From Laburnicola sp. R22_1 (Eukaryota; Ascomycota; Dothideomycetes; Pleosporales; Didymosphaeriaceae), in assembly GCA_014281115.1 (NCBI GenBank), contig JACONQ010000015.1, positions 1,488,001 to 1,552,000 of the forward strand: DNA of 64,000 nt, written 5' to 3'. Position 1 is the stretch's first letter. Each line of letters starts with the position of its first letter. The notes under the pieces are model-generated. The model did no database searches. It saw only the letters and a program-made list of their open reading frames with translations, and was not told where the DNA came from. Shown in pieces: positions 1 through 11,746 of this stretch. The position numbers were made by a program, and so were the translations under genes.

Positions 1-1
1 G

Positions 2-3000
2 TTCGGGCGCGAGCAAGGTTATACGCTCCCTTCGCAGGGCCAGTACGCGACTGGCAACCTTTTCTTCAAGCCGGATCCCACAGCGCTGGATGAAACCAAG
101 GCGATGTTCGAGGATGTGGCTGATCAGCTGGATCTGAGAGTATTGGGATGGCGAGTGGTCCCGAGGGACTCTACGCTACTTGGTCCAGCCGCCTTGTCGC
201 GCGAGCCAATCATCCTTCAGCCGTTTGTCGTGTTGAAGAAGGCGTATGGCGATGGTATGGAGCCGAAGTCGGACTTCGATCAGACACACGATGGCGGGTA
301 CTTTGAGCGTCAGCTCTATGTGCTGCGCAAGCGGTCCACGCACGTTATCGGCCTGCACAACTGGTTTTACATCTGCAGCCTCAGCAATCGAAACATTGTG
401 TACAAGGGTCAGCTTGCCCCTGTGCAAGTATACGAATATTATCACGACCTTCTCTCTGTCGATTATGAGGGACACTTTGCTCTCGTTCATTCGCGCTTTT
501 CTACTAACACATTCCCCAGCTGGGATCGTGCTCAGCCCTTGCGATGGGCAGCCCACAACGGTGAGATCAACACCTTGCGTGGTAACAAGAACTGGATGCG
601 TTCTCGGGAGGGTGTGATGAAGTCGGAGATGTTTGGTGACGACCTTGACCTTCTTTACCCTATTGTTGAAGATGGAGGTTCCGACTCTGCAGCGTTCGAT
701 AACGTCCTCGAGCTGCTTACGATCAACGGTGTTCTCTCACTTCCTGAGGCCGTCATGCTCATGGTCCCGGAAGCATGGCAAGGAAATCATTCGATGGACC
801 CTGCCAAACAAGCCTTCTACGAGTGGGCGGCCTGCATGATGGAGCCTTGGGATGGTCCGGCGCTGTTCACTTTCTCAGACGGACGCTACTGTGGTGCCAA
901 CCTCGACCGAAACGGTCTCCGTCCTTGCCGATACTACGTGACAGACGACGATAGGATTGTTTGCGCCTCGGAGGTCGGTACCATCTCCATTGACCCCGAG
1001 CGAGTTGTGCAAAAGGGTCGTCTCCAACCGGGACGTATGTTGCTCGTTGACACCGTTGCGGGTCGCATGATCGATGACTCCGAATTGAAGAACACGGTGG
1101 CAGCTCGCTATGACTTCCGCTCATGGGTCGAGAAGAACCTCTTGACTCTACCTAGAATCAAGCAGCAGGTCACTGAGAAGGGTGTGAACCTTAGCCACAC
1201 CCTTACGGAGACCCGCGTCCACGAGGATCCCCGCTTGAGGGCTTTCGGATACTCGCTTGAGCAGGTGACATTGCTTCTCGCGCCTATGGCAGCAGACTCT
1301 AAGGAAGCCCTCGGTTCAATGGGCAACGATGCCCCTCTCGCATGCCTAGCACAGCAACCTCGCCTCATGTACGAATACTTCCGCCAGCTCTTTGCCCAGG
1401 TCACGAATCCTCCGATCGATCCTATTCGGGAAGCCATCGTCATGTCGCTTGAGGCATACGTTGGTCCTCAGGGCAATCTCCTCGAGATGAACGAACTTCA
1501 GTGTGGTCGACTGCTGCTTCCTTCGCCTATTCTTTCTCTAGAGGAGTACAAGGCTTTGGTAAACGCTCATTCGCTTTACTCGGAGTGGACTGTGAAGACG
1601 ATCGACATCACTTTCTCAAAGAGCGAAGGTGTCCAAGGATACATGGATGCCCTTGACCGAATCTGCGACGCTGCCACCGAGTGCATAGACAGTGGAGACA
1701 ATATCCTTGTGCTCTCTGATCGCGCCACATCAGCAGATCGAGTGGCTGTTTCTGCCTGTCTTGCGACGGGCATGGTGCATCACCATCTTGTTCGAAATAA
1801 AGCGCGATCGCGTGTCGCCCTTGTTGTCGAGACCGCGGAAGCTCGTGAAGTCCACCATATGTCCGTACTTGTGGGATATGGTGCTGATGCTATCTGCCCA
1901 TACCTTGCTATCGAGTGCATCTTGAAGATGCATCGCGAGGGTCTTATTCGCAAGAAGCTCTCGCCCGAGCAGCTAGTCGAGAACTATAAGCACTCTTGCG
2001 ACGGTGGTATCCTCAAGGTCATGAGTAAGATGGGTATCTCCACGCTGCAGTCATATAAGGGAGCTCAGATTTTTGAGGCTCTTGGTATTGACGATTCTGT
2101 GGTTGACCGCTGCTTCACGGGAACCGCTACCCGTATCAAGGGTGCCACTTTCAAGGACTTCGCCCAGGACGCCCTTGCTCTCCACGAAAGGGGCTTCCCG
2201 AGTCGCAGCATCGTCGAGGTTCCAGGTCTTGCCGAAACGGGTGAATATCACTGGCGAGATGGCGGAGAACCCCATGTCAACGACCCCACCGCCCTTGCCA
2301 ATATTCAGGATGCTGTTCGCACCAAGAACGACAAGTCGTATGAAGCATATTCCATTGCCGAGTACGAGCGCATAAAGGACTGCACGTTGCGTGGCCTGTT
2401 GGACTTCAACTTCGAAGATCGCACCCCGATACCCATTGATCAGGTTGAGCCTTGGACTGACATTGTTCGCCGCTTCGTGACTGGCGCCATGTCTTATGGC
2501 TCCATCTCTATGGAGTCACACTCTACTCTTGCTGTTGCTATGAACCGACTAGGTGGCAAGTCTAACACTGGTGAGGGTGGTGAAGATCCTGAGCGCAGCT
2601 TGCAAATGGAAAATGGCGATACTATGCGCTCTGCCATTAAGCAGATTGCCTCTGGTCGCTTCGGTGTGACTAGCAACTACCTTGCTGATGCTGACGAGCT
2701 TCAAATCAAGATGGCCCAAGGTGCCAAACCTGGTGAGGGAGGTGAGCTTCCTGGTCACAAGGTGTCCGCATCGATCGCGAAGACTCGTCACTCCACTCCA
2801 GGTGTGGGTCTTATCAGCCCTCCGCCTCACCACGACATTTACTCAATTGAAGATCTCAAACAGCTGATCTACGATCTCAAGTGCTCGAACCCGCGCGCCC
2901 GTGTCTCTGTCAAGCTTGTCTCCGAGACCGGTGTTGGTATCGTCGCTTCCGGTGTGGCTAAGGCCAAGGCCGACCACATTTTGATCTCTGGTCATGACGG

Positions 3001-6000
3001 TGGTACTGGTGCCTCGCGATGGACCGGTATCAAGTACGCGGGTCTCCCTTGGGAGTTGGGTCTTGCCGAGACCCATCAGACCTTGGTGCTTAACGATCTC
3101 CGTGGTCGTGTCATTGTTCAGACTGACGGACAGCTTCGAACCGGTCGAGATGTTGCCATTGCTTGTCTTCTTGGTGCCGAAGAGTGGGGTTTTGCTACTA
3201 CTCCTCTGATCGCTATGGGCTGTATCATGATGCGCAAATGGTGCGTTTACCCCAAACACTCCCTATATTAGGCCATACTGACTTTCTATTTTTAGCCACT
3301 TGAACACTTGCCCTGTCGGCATTGCTACCCAGGACCCTGAACTGAGGAAGAAGTTTGTCGGTACGCCGGAGCATGTCATCAACTTCTTTTACTATGTTGC
3401 CAACGAGCTTCGTGCTATTATGGCCAAGCTTGGCTTCCGCACCATCAACGACATGGTCGGCCACTGCGAGGCTCTTCGCGTCCGCGATGATCTTCGCACA
3501 GCTAAGACAGAAAACATCGATCTCTCGCTCATCCTGACGCCTGCACACACCCTCCGACCTGGTGTGGCGACCTTCAACGTCCGCAAGCAAGACCACCGTC
3601 TTCACGTACGCCTCGATAACAAGCTCATCGCAGAGTCCGAATTAGCTCTTGAGAAGGGCTTGCCTGCGCGTATTGAATGCGACATTGTCAATACTGATCG
3701 CGCGTTGGGTGCTACTCTGTCCTACCAAATTAGTCGACGGTTCGGTGAGGCTGGTCTACCGCAGGACACTATCCATGCCAACATCCGTGGATCTGCTGGC
3801 CAGTCGTTTGGTGCCTACCTCGCCCCTGGCGTTACTTTGGAGCTTGAGGGTGATGCCAATGACTACGTAGGCAAGGGTCTCTCGGGGGGTCGTCTCATTG
3901 TCTACCCGCCTCGTACGGCCCTATACAGGGCCGAAGAGAACGTTCTTATTGGAAACGTCTGCTTGTACGGTGCCACAAAGGGTAGCTGCTTTTTCCGTGG
4001 CGTAGCTGCTGAGCGATTTGCTGTTCGCAACTCTGGTGCCACCGCTGTCGTTGAGGGTGTTGGTGACCACTGCTGCGAGTACATGACTGGTGGCCGTGTC
4101 ATCGTGCTCGGCTCCACTGGCCGCAACTTCGCTGCCGGTATGTCTGGTGGTATTGCCTACGTCCTTGACATCCACCAAGATTTCGAGCAGAAGGTCAACC
4201 AGGAGATGGTCGAGCTTTCTGGCATTGAGGATCCTCAGGAGATCGCCTTCGTGCGTGGTCTCATCGAGGATCACCACCATTACACGGGCTCTGAACTCGC
4301 TGCCCGTATTCTTTTGGACTTCACCCGTGCTCTGCCCCGTTTCGTCAAGGTTATGCCGGTCGACTACAAGCGCGTCCTCTTGGAGGAGGCGGCTAAGGAG
4401 GCGGAAAAGAAGAAGAAGGAATATCCCCTTCCGATCCTCCCCGGCAACCCGGTCCGTTTGGCCCACGAGGACTCATTGAAAGCAGGACATGATGCCGAAG
4501 CCAAGGAAAAGAAAAAGAGCGACCTTCTCGACATCGAGGAGAGCGTTACCGATGCTAAAGCAGAGAAGAAGAAGGCACTTGTCCTTGACAAGACCCGTGG
4601 TTTCATGAAGTACCAGCGTCGCTCCGAAAAGTACCGCAATCCCAAGACCCGAACTCGCGATTGGTCAGAGCTTTCCCAGCGCTTGAATGAGGACGAACTC
4701 AAGTATCAGACGGCCCGCTGTATGGACTGTGGCGTGCCCTTCTGTCAGTCCGACACTGGTTGTCCGATTTCTAACATCATCCCTAAATGGAATGAGTTAG
4801 TATTCCAAAATCAGTGGCGCGATGCCCTTAATAGGTTGATTATGAGTACGTTTACTCTTACACACCATTATTCTCCCCTTCTTAACAAAGCCGCTAACAT
4901 TTTTCACAGCAAACAACTTCCCTGAATTCACCGGTCGTGTCTGCCCTGCTCCTTGCGAAGGTGCCTGTGTTCTTGGCATCAACGAGGACCCTGTTGGTAT
5001 CAAGTCAATCGAATGTGCCATCATCGATCGTGGTTTCGAGATGGGTTGGATGATTCCGTCGCCACCTCAGAACCGCACCGGAAAGAAGGTCGCCATTATT
5101 GGCTCTGGTCCCGCTGGTCTCGCCGCTTCCGATCAACTCAACAAGTGTGGACATGAGGTTACCGTTTTCGAGCGCGCCGACCGTGTTGGTGGTCTGCTTA
5201 TGTATGGTATTCCCAACATGAAGCTTGACAAGAAGGTTGTGCAGCGCCGTGTTGACTTCCTGGCCGCCGAGGGTGTCAAATTCGAGACAGGTGTTCCCGT
5301 GGGTGCCGAAGGTCAACCGTCTCTCGAGTCTTTGCGTGTTGAGTACGACGCTGTTGTCATCGCCACTGGTGCAACTGTTGCACGTGACCTACCCATCCCC
5401 AACCGCAACCTAGAGGGTGTTCATTTCGCTATGCAGTTCCTGCACAAGAACACCAAGTCTCTGCTCGACTCAGAACTCGCCGACAATGCCTATATATCCG
5501 CCAAGGACAAGAATGTCGTGGTCATCGGAGGTGGTGACACTGGTAACGACTGCATTGGTACCTCTGTCCGCCACGGAGCGAAGTCGGTCGTGAACTTTGA
5601 GCTTCTTCCTCAACCCCCGCCAGAGCGTGCCCGCGACAACCCGTGGCCCCAGTGGCCGCGCATCTTCCGTACCGATTACGGACACTCCGAGGTTAAGACT
5701 CACATGGGCAAAGACCCGCGTGAATACTGTGTCATGTCCAAGGAGTTTGTCGATGACGGATCCGGCAAGGTCAAGGGTATCAACACCGTGCGCGTGGAGT
5801 GGACTAAGTCCGCCACTGGTGGCTGGGACATGAAGCAGGTGGAGGGCAGCGAACAATTCTTCCCTGCTGAGCTTGTCCTCCTCTCCATGGGTTTCTTGGG
5901 TCCTGAGGAGCGTGTGCTCGCTGATATGGTTGAGCGCGACGCCCGCAAGAATGTCAAGACGCCTCCGGGTCACTACAACACCAACTTGTCTGGTGTGTTC

Positions 6001-6258
6001 GCTGCCGGTGACTGCCGTCGCGGACAGTCTCTGATTGTCTGGTAAGTCTTCAGCCTGACCGGGTTACTCTACCATGTACTAATTTCTATCAGGGGTATCA
6101 ACGAAGGACGACAATGCGCCCGTGACGTCGATTCTTTCCTCAGCGGCATTGGCACCCAGCTTCCCGTCACTGGTGGTATCGTTAAGAGCCCTCCGTACGC
6201 GCTTTTGAACAAGGCCAATGCAGCATCGGCTGAGAAGTTGGTTACGGTTGCCGCTTAA
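2..6258 (+). CDS. GLT1: Glutamate synthase (GOGAT), 5'-truncated by the window edge
   Basis: Makes glutamate from glutamine and 2-oxoglutarate with NAD(P)H in ammonium assimilation. The frame is open from base 2. Four exons are inferred: 2-3240, 3296-4845, 4910-6041 and 6093-6258, giving 2028 residues; roughly the first 100 are missing compared with yeast-sized Glt1. Visible in order: the class-II amidotransferase domain, the FMN/2-oxoglutarate domain ([11 protein letters not shown] near residue 1000), Fe-S cysteines reconstituted across intron 1 ([13 protein letters not shown], near 1080), the C-terminal glycine-rich domain, and then the fused small subunit with MDCGVPFC (about 1555), an FAD motif GSGPAGLAA (about 1660) and an NAD(P) motif GGGDTGND (about 1800). 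Having large and small subunits in one chain is the fungal form. All three introns are GT-AG and restore conserved motifs. Confidence 0.97.
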
Positions 6259-6805
6259 TGTTCATGAACTGCGATGAGTTTATTACGGCCGTGACTGTAA
6301 GACGATCTCACGGACTTTGCATGATTTCCATGGTGTTTTGTGCGTTTTCTAGGTTCTTGTCTTGGGCATGTTCTCAATCGTTATACTTGCAAGATACCTC
6401 TTTCACTTTGACGGGAGTCAGTTTGGGTGGCATTTGTAGTGTACAGTTAGCATATCTGTTTGGGGTGTATAGTTTTCAAAGGGTCTATAAACTCACGCGT
6501 GTTCAACGATCAATCTGTGAATGTGACTGTAGTTGACAGGCAATGAAAGGTACACTGTCATGAAAGAATTCTTGTATGATGCGTACAAAGTTAACACTAG
6601 CTGCCTCTATAAGCTATATATAGTTAATAGTAAAACTTATATAGGCTTATTATATATAGAGAGTCATATCTAGCTATTAAATAGAAAGTATTAATACAGT
6701 TTGTGTACTCTACTGTTAGCTATCTAGCTAGGGTGATGATGGGGTGCATGTGGCGCAACCTCGTGAGACAGGGATGCGATCGGATTGCGTGACGTCATTT
6801 GGCAA
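6259..6805. other. Intergenic: GLT1 3' region and a short AT-rich patch
   Basis: About 300 bases follow the GLT1 stop and probably contain its 3' UTR. Positions 6590-6700 are markedly AT-rich (runs of ctatataagctatatatag type), like the decayed repeats at the right end of the window. No gene or RNA is recognisable. Confidence 0.5.
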
Positions 6806-9647
6806 ATGTCACGCTTCCGAGGCGTCTCCAGTACTTCGCGTTTCAGTCCTCGTCCACATTATGTCTGCCAATGTGCTTTCGTAGGCCGTAATACACTCAT
6901 GTTTCCGACGTCTGCGTCGCATTACGCGGCTCGATACCGCTCGATATCTGCGCGGACAAGGGTACAGGGGTCGCTGACAAGGTGTGTCCGGGAAAGCTTG
7001 TCCGCCGATCACGAACGGGAGGACCAAACACTGATACGATTTTAGAAACCCACAGTTATCAAGCCCGGGATATGCGGCTCTGAGAAGTCGATACACTTCT
7101 CTACAGGCAGGAGAAGACAAGTCGGGCCACATCAGTGCGGGTCCAAACGAAGGCCTGCTCTTCTTCGACAGTACGTGTGGAGCATCCAGGAATCTATCGA
7201 CGGCTAACCATACAAGATGTCTTCCCTCTCAAAATTCAGAAATACCTTGGTCTTCCTCTCGCCTCGCATGACAAGACTCCTGGATTCCTGAACCGCATCA
7301 TCAATCCCTTAGTCACGGGCACTGACCCTTGCACCGTGATTGAAAACGCCAGTGCCAAAGCCAATATCTCAATTGAAGCTACTGAAACTCTTCTTCGACT
7401 CAAAGAGGGCGGTGCTTTTGTCAAGTTCACGCATGACGGGAGTACACCGACGTCCGAGGTCGAAAAGGCGCTTAAAGAGTATCTGAAAGAGAAGCCAGTC
7501 AAGCCATGGTGGAGCCCATGGAGGCGGATGCACGTCAACGTTGTCAAGGGCCGACCATGGGTCGAGGATCTTTTTCGCTTACCCACCCCAAGGCTGAGGG
7601 TCGAGTTTGTACCACCGGAGCCCGGTGCTGAGGCTGTAGAATTGTCACAGGAACAGCTCTACTCATTCTTCAGGCAGTATGGAAAGTTACAAGATATCCT
7701 AGTGCAACCGCCGGACTCGAAGGTTCTGCCCAAATTTGCTTACCTGGATTACTCAACGCTTTCAGATGCAATCATGGCACGGAACTGTATGCATGGATAT
7801 TTAGTCGGAGAGGGCGAGGGCGGGGGTAAGAAAGGGACGCTGTTAAGGTTGAAGTATGAGCAGAAAATAAAGGCTCATTGGATTAGGGACTGGCTGGTCA
7901 ATCATCCGCGGATTGTCATTCCAATCATAGCTGCGCTCGCGGCTGGGATCACGGTCGCTATCTTTGACCCGTAAGTTTGACTTCGTATATCAAGTTACCT
8001 AACATACTGATCTTACAGGATTCGGACTTTCTTCGTGAAGGCGCATATCACACGGGCTCTGCATATCCAGGACAATAAAGTCTACAAACAAGTCATCGGT
8101 TACGCGACGGACTTCATCCATTGGCGCGACAAGAACGACGATGATTCAGGCATGGAAGTTGTGTGGGACGATCGAAAAGAAAACATCGAGCAGATTCAGA
8201 CATGGCTTATGGAAACTGCAGACACCTTCATCATTGTTCAAGGACCTCGCGGCTGTGGGAAAAAGGAGCTGGTTATTGACCAAGCGCTTAAGGACAGGAA
8301 GCACAAACTGGTCATTGACTGCAAACCAATTCAGGAAGCTCGTGGAGATAGTGCTACAATCAACGCTGCGGCCGCGGGCGTCGGATATAGACCGGTGTTT
8401 TCTTGGATGAACAGTATCAGCGGCATGATCGATATGGCGGCCCAAGGCGCTACTGGCGTCAAGACTGGCTTCTCTGAGACACTGGACTCTCAGCTCGCAA
8501 AGATCTGGAATACGACTGGTAATGCTCTTCGACAGATTGCCTTGGATCAACGTCATAAAAACGATAAGGATGCGTATCTTGGCGATGATGAATGGCTTGA
8601 AGCACACCCTGAGCAACGGCCCGTCGTCATTATCGACAACTTTCTGCACAAGAGTCAGGAAGGTGGCGTAGTATATGACAAGATCGCTGACTGGTAAGTT
8701 GGACACGTCCATTTCATTCATCCTCGCAGTCTGGATTAACCTGTGGTTGTAGGGCTGCACGCCTCACAACGGCCAATATCGCCCACGTAGTCTTCCTCAC
8801 GAACGACGTGTCCTACAGCAAATCCCTATCCAAGGCCCTCCCCGACCGTGTTTTCCGCCACATCCCGCTCTCAGATTGCTCACCGCAAGTGGCAAAGAAA
8901 TTCGTCCTGCGACATCTGGACGCTGACGTCGCTGACGACCCCAAGCCCAAAGACGGATCCGAGAAGAAAGTTCCATCGCAGACACGCGCCGACCTCGGGG
9001 AGCTGGACACCTGCATCGACCTCCTCGGCGGCCGTCTGACCGATCTAGAGTTCCTGGCCCGCAGAATCAAGACAGGCGAGACGCCTATCAAGGCCGTGCA
9101 CGAAATCATCGATCAATCCGCCTCCGAGATACTAAAGATGTACATTTTTGGCATGGATGATTCCGACGGCAAGAGATGGGCGCCTGAGCAAGCGTGGCTC
9201 CTCATCAAGCAGCTCGCCGAGAAAGAATCCCTGCGCTACAACGAAGTCCTCCTCGACAACACGTACAAGACGGGCGGCGAGAAAGTTCTGCGTGCTCTCG
9301 AACAGGCGGAACTGATCACCATTGTCTCGTCGCCGTCTGGTCGGCCGTCGCTCATCAAGCCGGGGAAGCCTGTATATTACCCTGCGTTCAAGCGGTTGAC
9401 GGAAGACAATGTGCTGAGGAGTCGCTTGGATCTCGCGATTCTGAATGAGTTGGTCAAGGTGGAAAGCGCTACTATTGATAAGTGCGAGACGGAGCTGCTC
9501 CGGCTGAGCGAGATTGAGGTGAGACCAGCCATGTTGGCGGGCAGGGTGCAGTATTTGATGAGTAAATTGATGAAGAGTCAGGAGAAGGTGGAGGGGTATG
9601 AGAGGGAGATGGATGGCTTGAAGAAGGTGCTTGGGAGCGAGTATTAG
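6806..9647 (+). CDS. YME2: Mitochondrial escape protein 2 (YME2/RNA12 family)
   Basis: Inner-membrane protein involved in mitochondrial nucleoid/mtDNA maintenance. Five exons are inferred: 6806-6981, 7046-7170, 7217-7970, 8019-8693 and 8753-9647, giving 874 residues, a usual length for the family. The N-terminus is rich in Arg and Ser without acids, as in a mitochondrial presequence. Exon 2 carries the conserved segment SGHISAGPNEGLLFFDN. An RRM-like domain lies at about 225-311 and a membrane span (IVIPIIAALAAGITVAIF) at about 331-350. The large C-terminal domain has a P-loop-like GPRGCGKK at about 430 and VVIIDNF as a Walker-B-like strand. The first intron (6982-7045) is the least certain: it was chosen because it removes an in-frame stop at 7032. 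The ATG at 6806 is the first in frame. Confidence 0.93.
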
Positions 9648-9989
9648 TGTGTTGGGGCTGATTCCTACGCGCGTGCGAAGAGTATATACGTGATACCAAT
9701 CTCCTTTCAATAGAATGTACATAATCTGGACGCAAGGTCTCGTGTGATGCGCCGTAACTCAGACCCGGTTATGTTGATACAGTAAACATCGACCGCGAAG
9801 CGTTATCGTCTCTTCTCGATGGGAAAACGCCCTAACACCTTGCATGCACCGTACTGGAATTGCTCCACAGAGTACCCCCTGCCCGTCTATCCAATGACAC
9901 CCAAACTCTTTATCCCAAAAACCACTCTCTCCCTCGCGCAAGAGCGCCCCACAACCCAGTATCCTCCCAACCCAATGTCTTCCTCCCAC

Positions 9990-10656
9990 CTAAAACAACC
10001 ACACATACCAAAACAGCACCGAAACCACGGCAAAAAACCCCAACCACACCCTCCACCCCACGCCCGTCTTCTCCGCCATCCTCAACATCCGATTCATCGT
10101 CCCCCGTATCCGCAACCTCGAATTCTCAAACTGATCATTCATCTTGTCCGCCAAGCTGCTCGACTCGCGAATCTCGTCCCCAATCGCCACCGTCAACTAT
10201 ATCCCACCATGTCAGCATTTGCCTCCAAAGCACTCCGCGCTGTATGCGCGTGTACGTACATCCTTCAACATCTTCACCTTCCCAATCAGCATGCCTGCCT
10301 GATCGTCCGTCTGGCTCTCCAGCTCGTCCAGCGCCGCGGCGCTATATTGCCCTCTTGAGTTGGGCGTGGCGGAGCGGAATGTCCCTGTGCCGTTTGCGGC
10401 GCTGCTGCTGGGGTATGCGCCGAAGGAGGGGTTGTCGGATGAGGGGGGCGAGGTTGTGTAGGCGTAGCCTGGGGTCGAGTAGGGTGATCGGGGCTTGTCT
10501 TTTGTTTTGGAGGGCGAGGCGCTGCGGTTGTACGAGGAGAAGAGGTCGTTACGTGCGTCGGGGCGGCCAAAGCTATGGACGGGGGAGGGTTAGTTGGGGA
10601 GTACGGGGGGTTTTTTTTTTTGGGACGGGGGTGCGAGGCGCGTACCGGTTTGACAT
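9990..10656 (-). CDS. BET1: Bet1-type Qc SNARE of ER-Golgi traffic
   Basis: Vesicle SNARE for ER-to-Golgi fusion. Three exons are inferred on the minus strand: 10646-10656 (only MSNR), 10260-10572 and 9990-10196, giving 176 residues. The start exon is tiny, and intron 1 (10573-10645) contains a homopolymer run. The protein has a Ser/Pro/Tyr-rich N-terminus, then LDELESQTDDQ, which opens the SNARE coiled coil, then VKMLKDLTVAIGDEIRES across intron 2, then NRMLRMAEKTG and a C-terminal tail anchor (VWLGFFAVVSVLFWYVWLF). The order and the terminal WLF match fungal Bet1 proteins better than Sft1. The gene is convergent with YME2, whose stop is 342 bases away. Confidence 0.93.
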
Positions 10657-10992
10657 TGTGGAGTTGGGTTGCGCGCGCTGGTGCGCGGCGGTATGTGGGC
10701 TTGGGACGGGTGTGGGTGTGCGCGATGGGGTTGTAGGGGGTTGTAAGGCGGCTGGGTGGTTTGTGTGGGGTGAGTGGTGGGTTATTTTGTGAAGGACACT
10801 TGTCGGGCGGTTGATGGCGGCGTTGGCGGATTTTAGTGAATCGGTCGGAGCTTGGGCGGGAATGAGCCGACCATGGTTAGGTTAAGACCGTCAAGCCCTA
10901 CCTCACAGGTGCTTAAACCCATCAAAGAATGTCAACCATGGCGCATCGTGGGATGAAAATATTTGCATAGATATTATTGTTTTGTTTTGAGA
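10657..10992. other. Intergenic: BET1 upstream region
   Basis: G/T-rich on the plus strand near 10660-10800, as expected for a C/A-rich fungal promoter read from the minus strand. No gene is seen. Confidence 0.4.
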
Positions 10993-11540
10993 TTAAGTAT
11001 GCTTTCCCTTGTTCGTATTCAGTCGAACTACCTGCAAGACCGAAATCCAAGAGCATGCAACTCGCTTACTAATAATCCATTCATTAACTCGACTGTTCCT
11101 CCACTCATGAAAATAAGCTGGTGCTACTGCTTGCACCTTCGAGTAAGCGCTGTCCAAAGCATGCACCACCTCATCAGGCAGCGGCCCCTTCTCCAGAACT
11201 ACCAAGTTCTGTTCCAGGTGTTTCAAACTGCTCGCACCCACGATAACGCCATCTCCTTCTGCCTTCTTTGGCAGTGAATGCCAGTTTAACCACCCCAAAG
11301 CGACCTCCGCAAGCGTCAACGCATGCTTATCAGCCGCGGATCTGACTTCTTCGATACTATCAAAGTACACATTGTTCCAATATCGTGGGCGATGCGTGAT
11401 GCTGAACGAAGCCGATGGATCGAAACGGCTGCCTGGTTCAAAGGCAGTCTGGTCTCGCGTGCATTTACCCGTCAAAAGCCCACCAGCAAGCGGTGCGTAG
11501 GCGTAGAAGGCAATGTTGTAAGTACCAGAATTTCGTATTA
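10993..11540 (-). pseudogene. 3' fragment of an aldo-keto reductase (AKR7/aflatoxin-aldehyde-reductase type)
   Basis: The frame from about 11515 down to 10993 reads as the C-terminal half of an AKR7-like NADPH reductase: FYAYAPLAGGLLTGK, then SRFD, RYWNNVYFDS, LTLAEVALGWLNWHS, VIVGASSLKHLEQNL and PLPDEVV. The N-terminal barrel with the catalytic Asp/Tyr/Lys is absent. Upstream in frame (about 11520-11580) the match fades and a TGA appears. An intron-like stretch there has a branch-like ACTAAT but no AG acceptor. Only about 200 bases separate this from the CTF4 start, so a full 5' half cannot fit. Most likely a decayed remnant; a short expressed C-terminal protein cannot be excluded. Confidence 0.7.
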
Positions 11541-11746
11541 GTATTTCGCATTCATAAGAACCGCCAGTATGTCAATCGTACAGGGTATTATGGTAACGTC
11601 TCCTGGAGGTCGGAGTGGAAGGTGGGAAGAGGCCGCGGGGGGTCCAAACGCGTGCACAGGCCACCACTCTACGCGTGTCGCGCTTTCCACACACGCGGTG
11701 CGCCCATGAACTCTCCACTTTCAGCACTCGCCCGTCTCTCGCAACC

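Noticed and set aside
2051..4702. Long antisense frames inside GLT1
   Set aside because: They mirror the codon pattern of the sense gene, which has full domain support.
9819..10792. Plus-strand Pro/Gly/Arg-rich frames opposite BET1
   Set aside because: They are low-complexity shadows of the spliced minus-strand SNARE gene.
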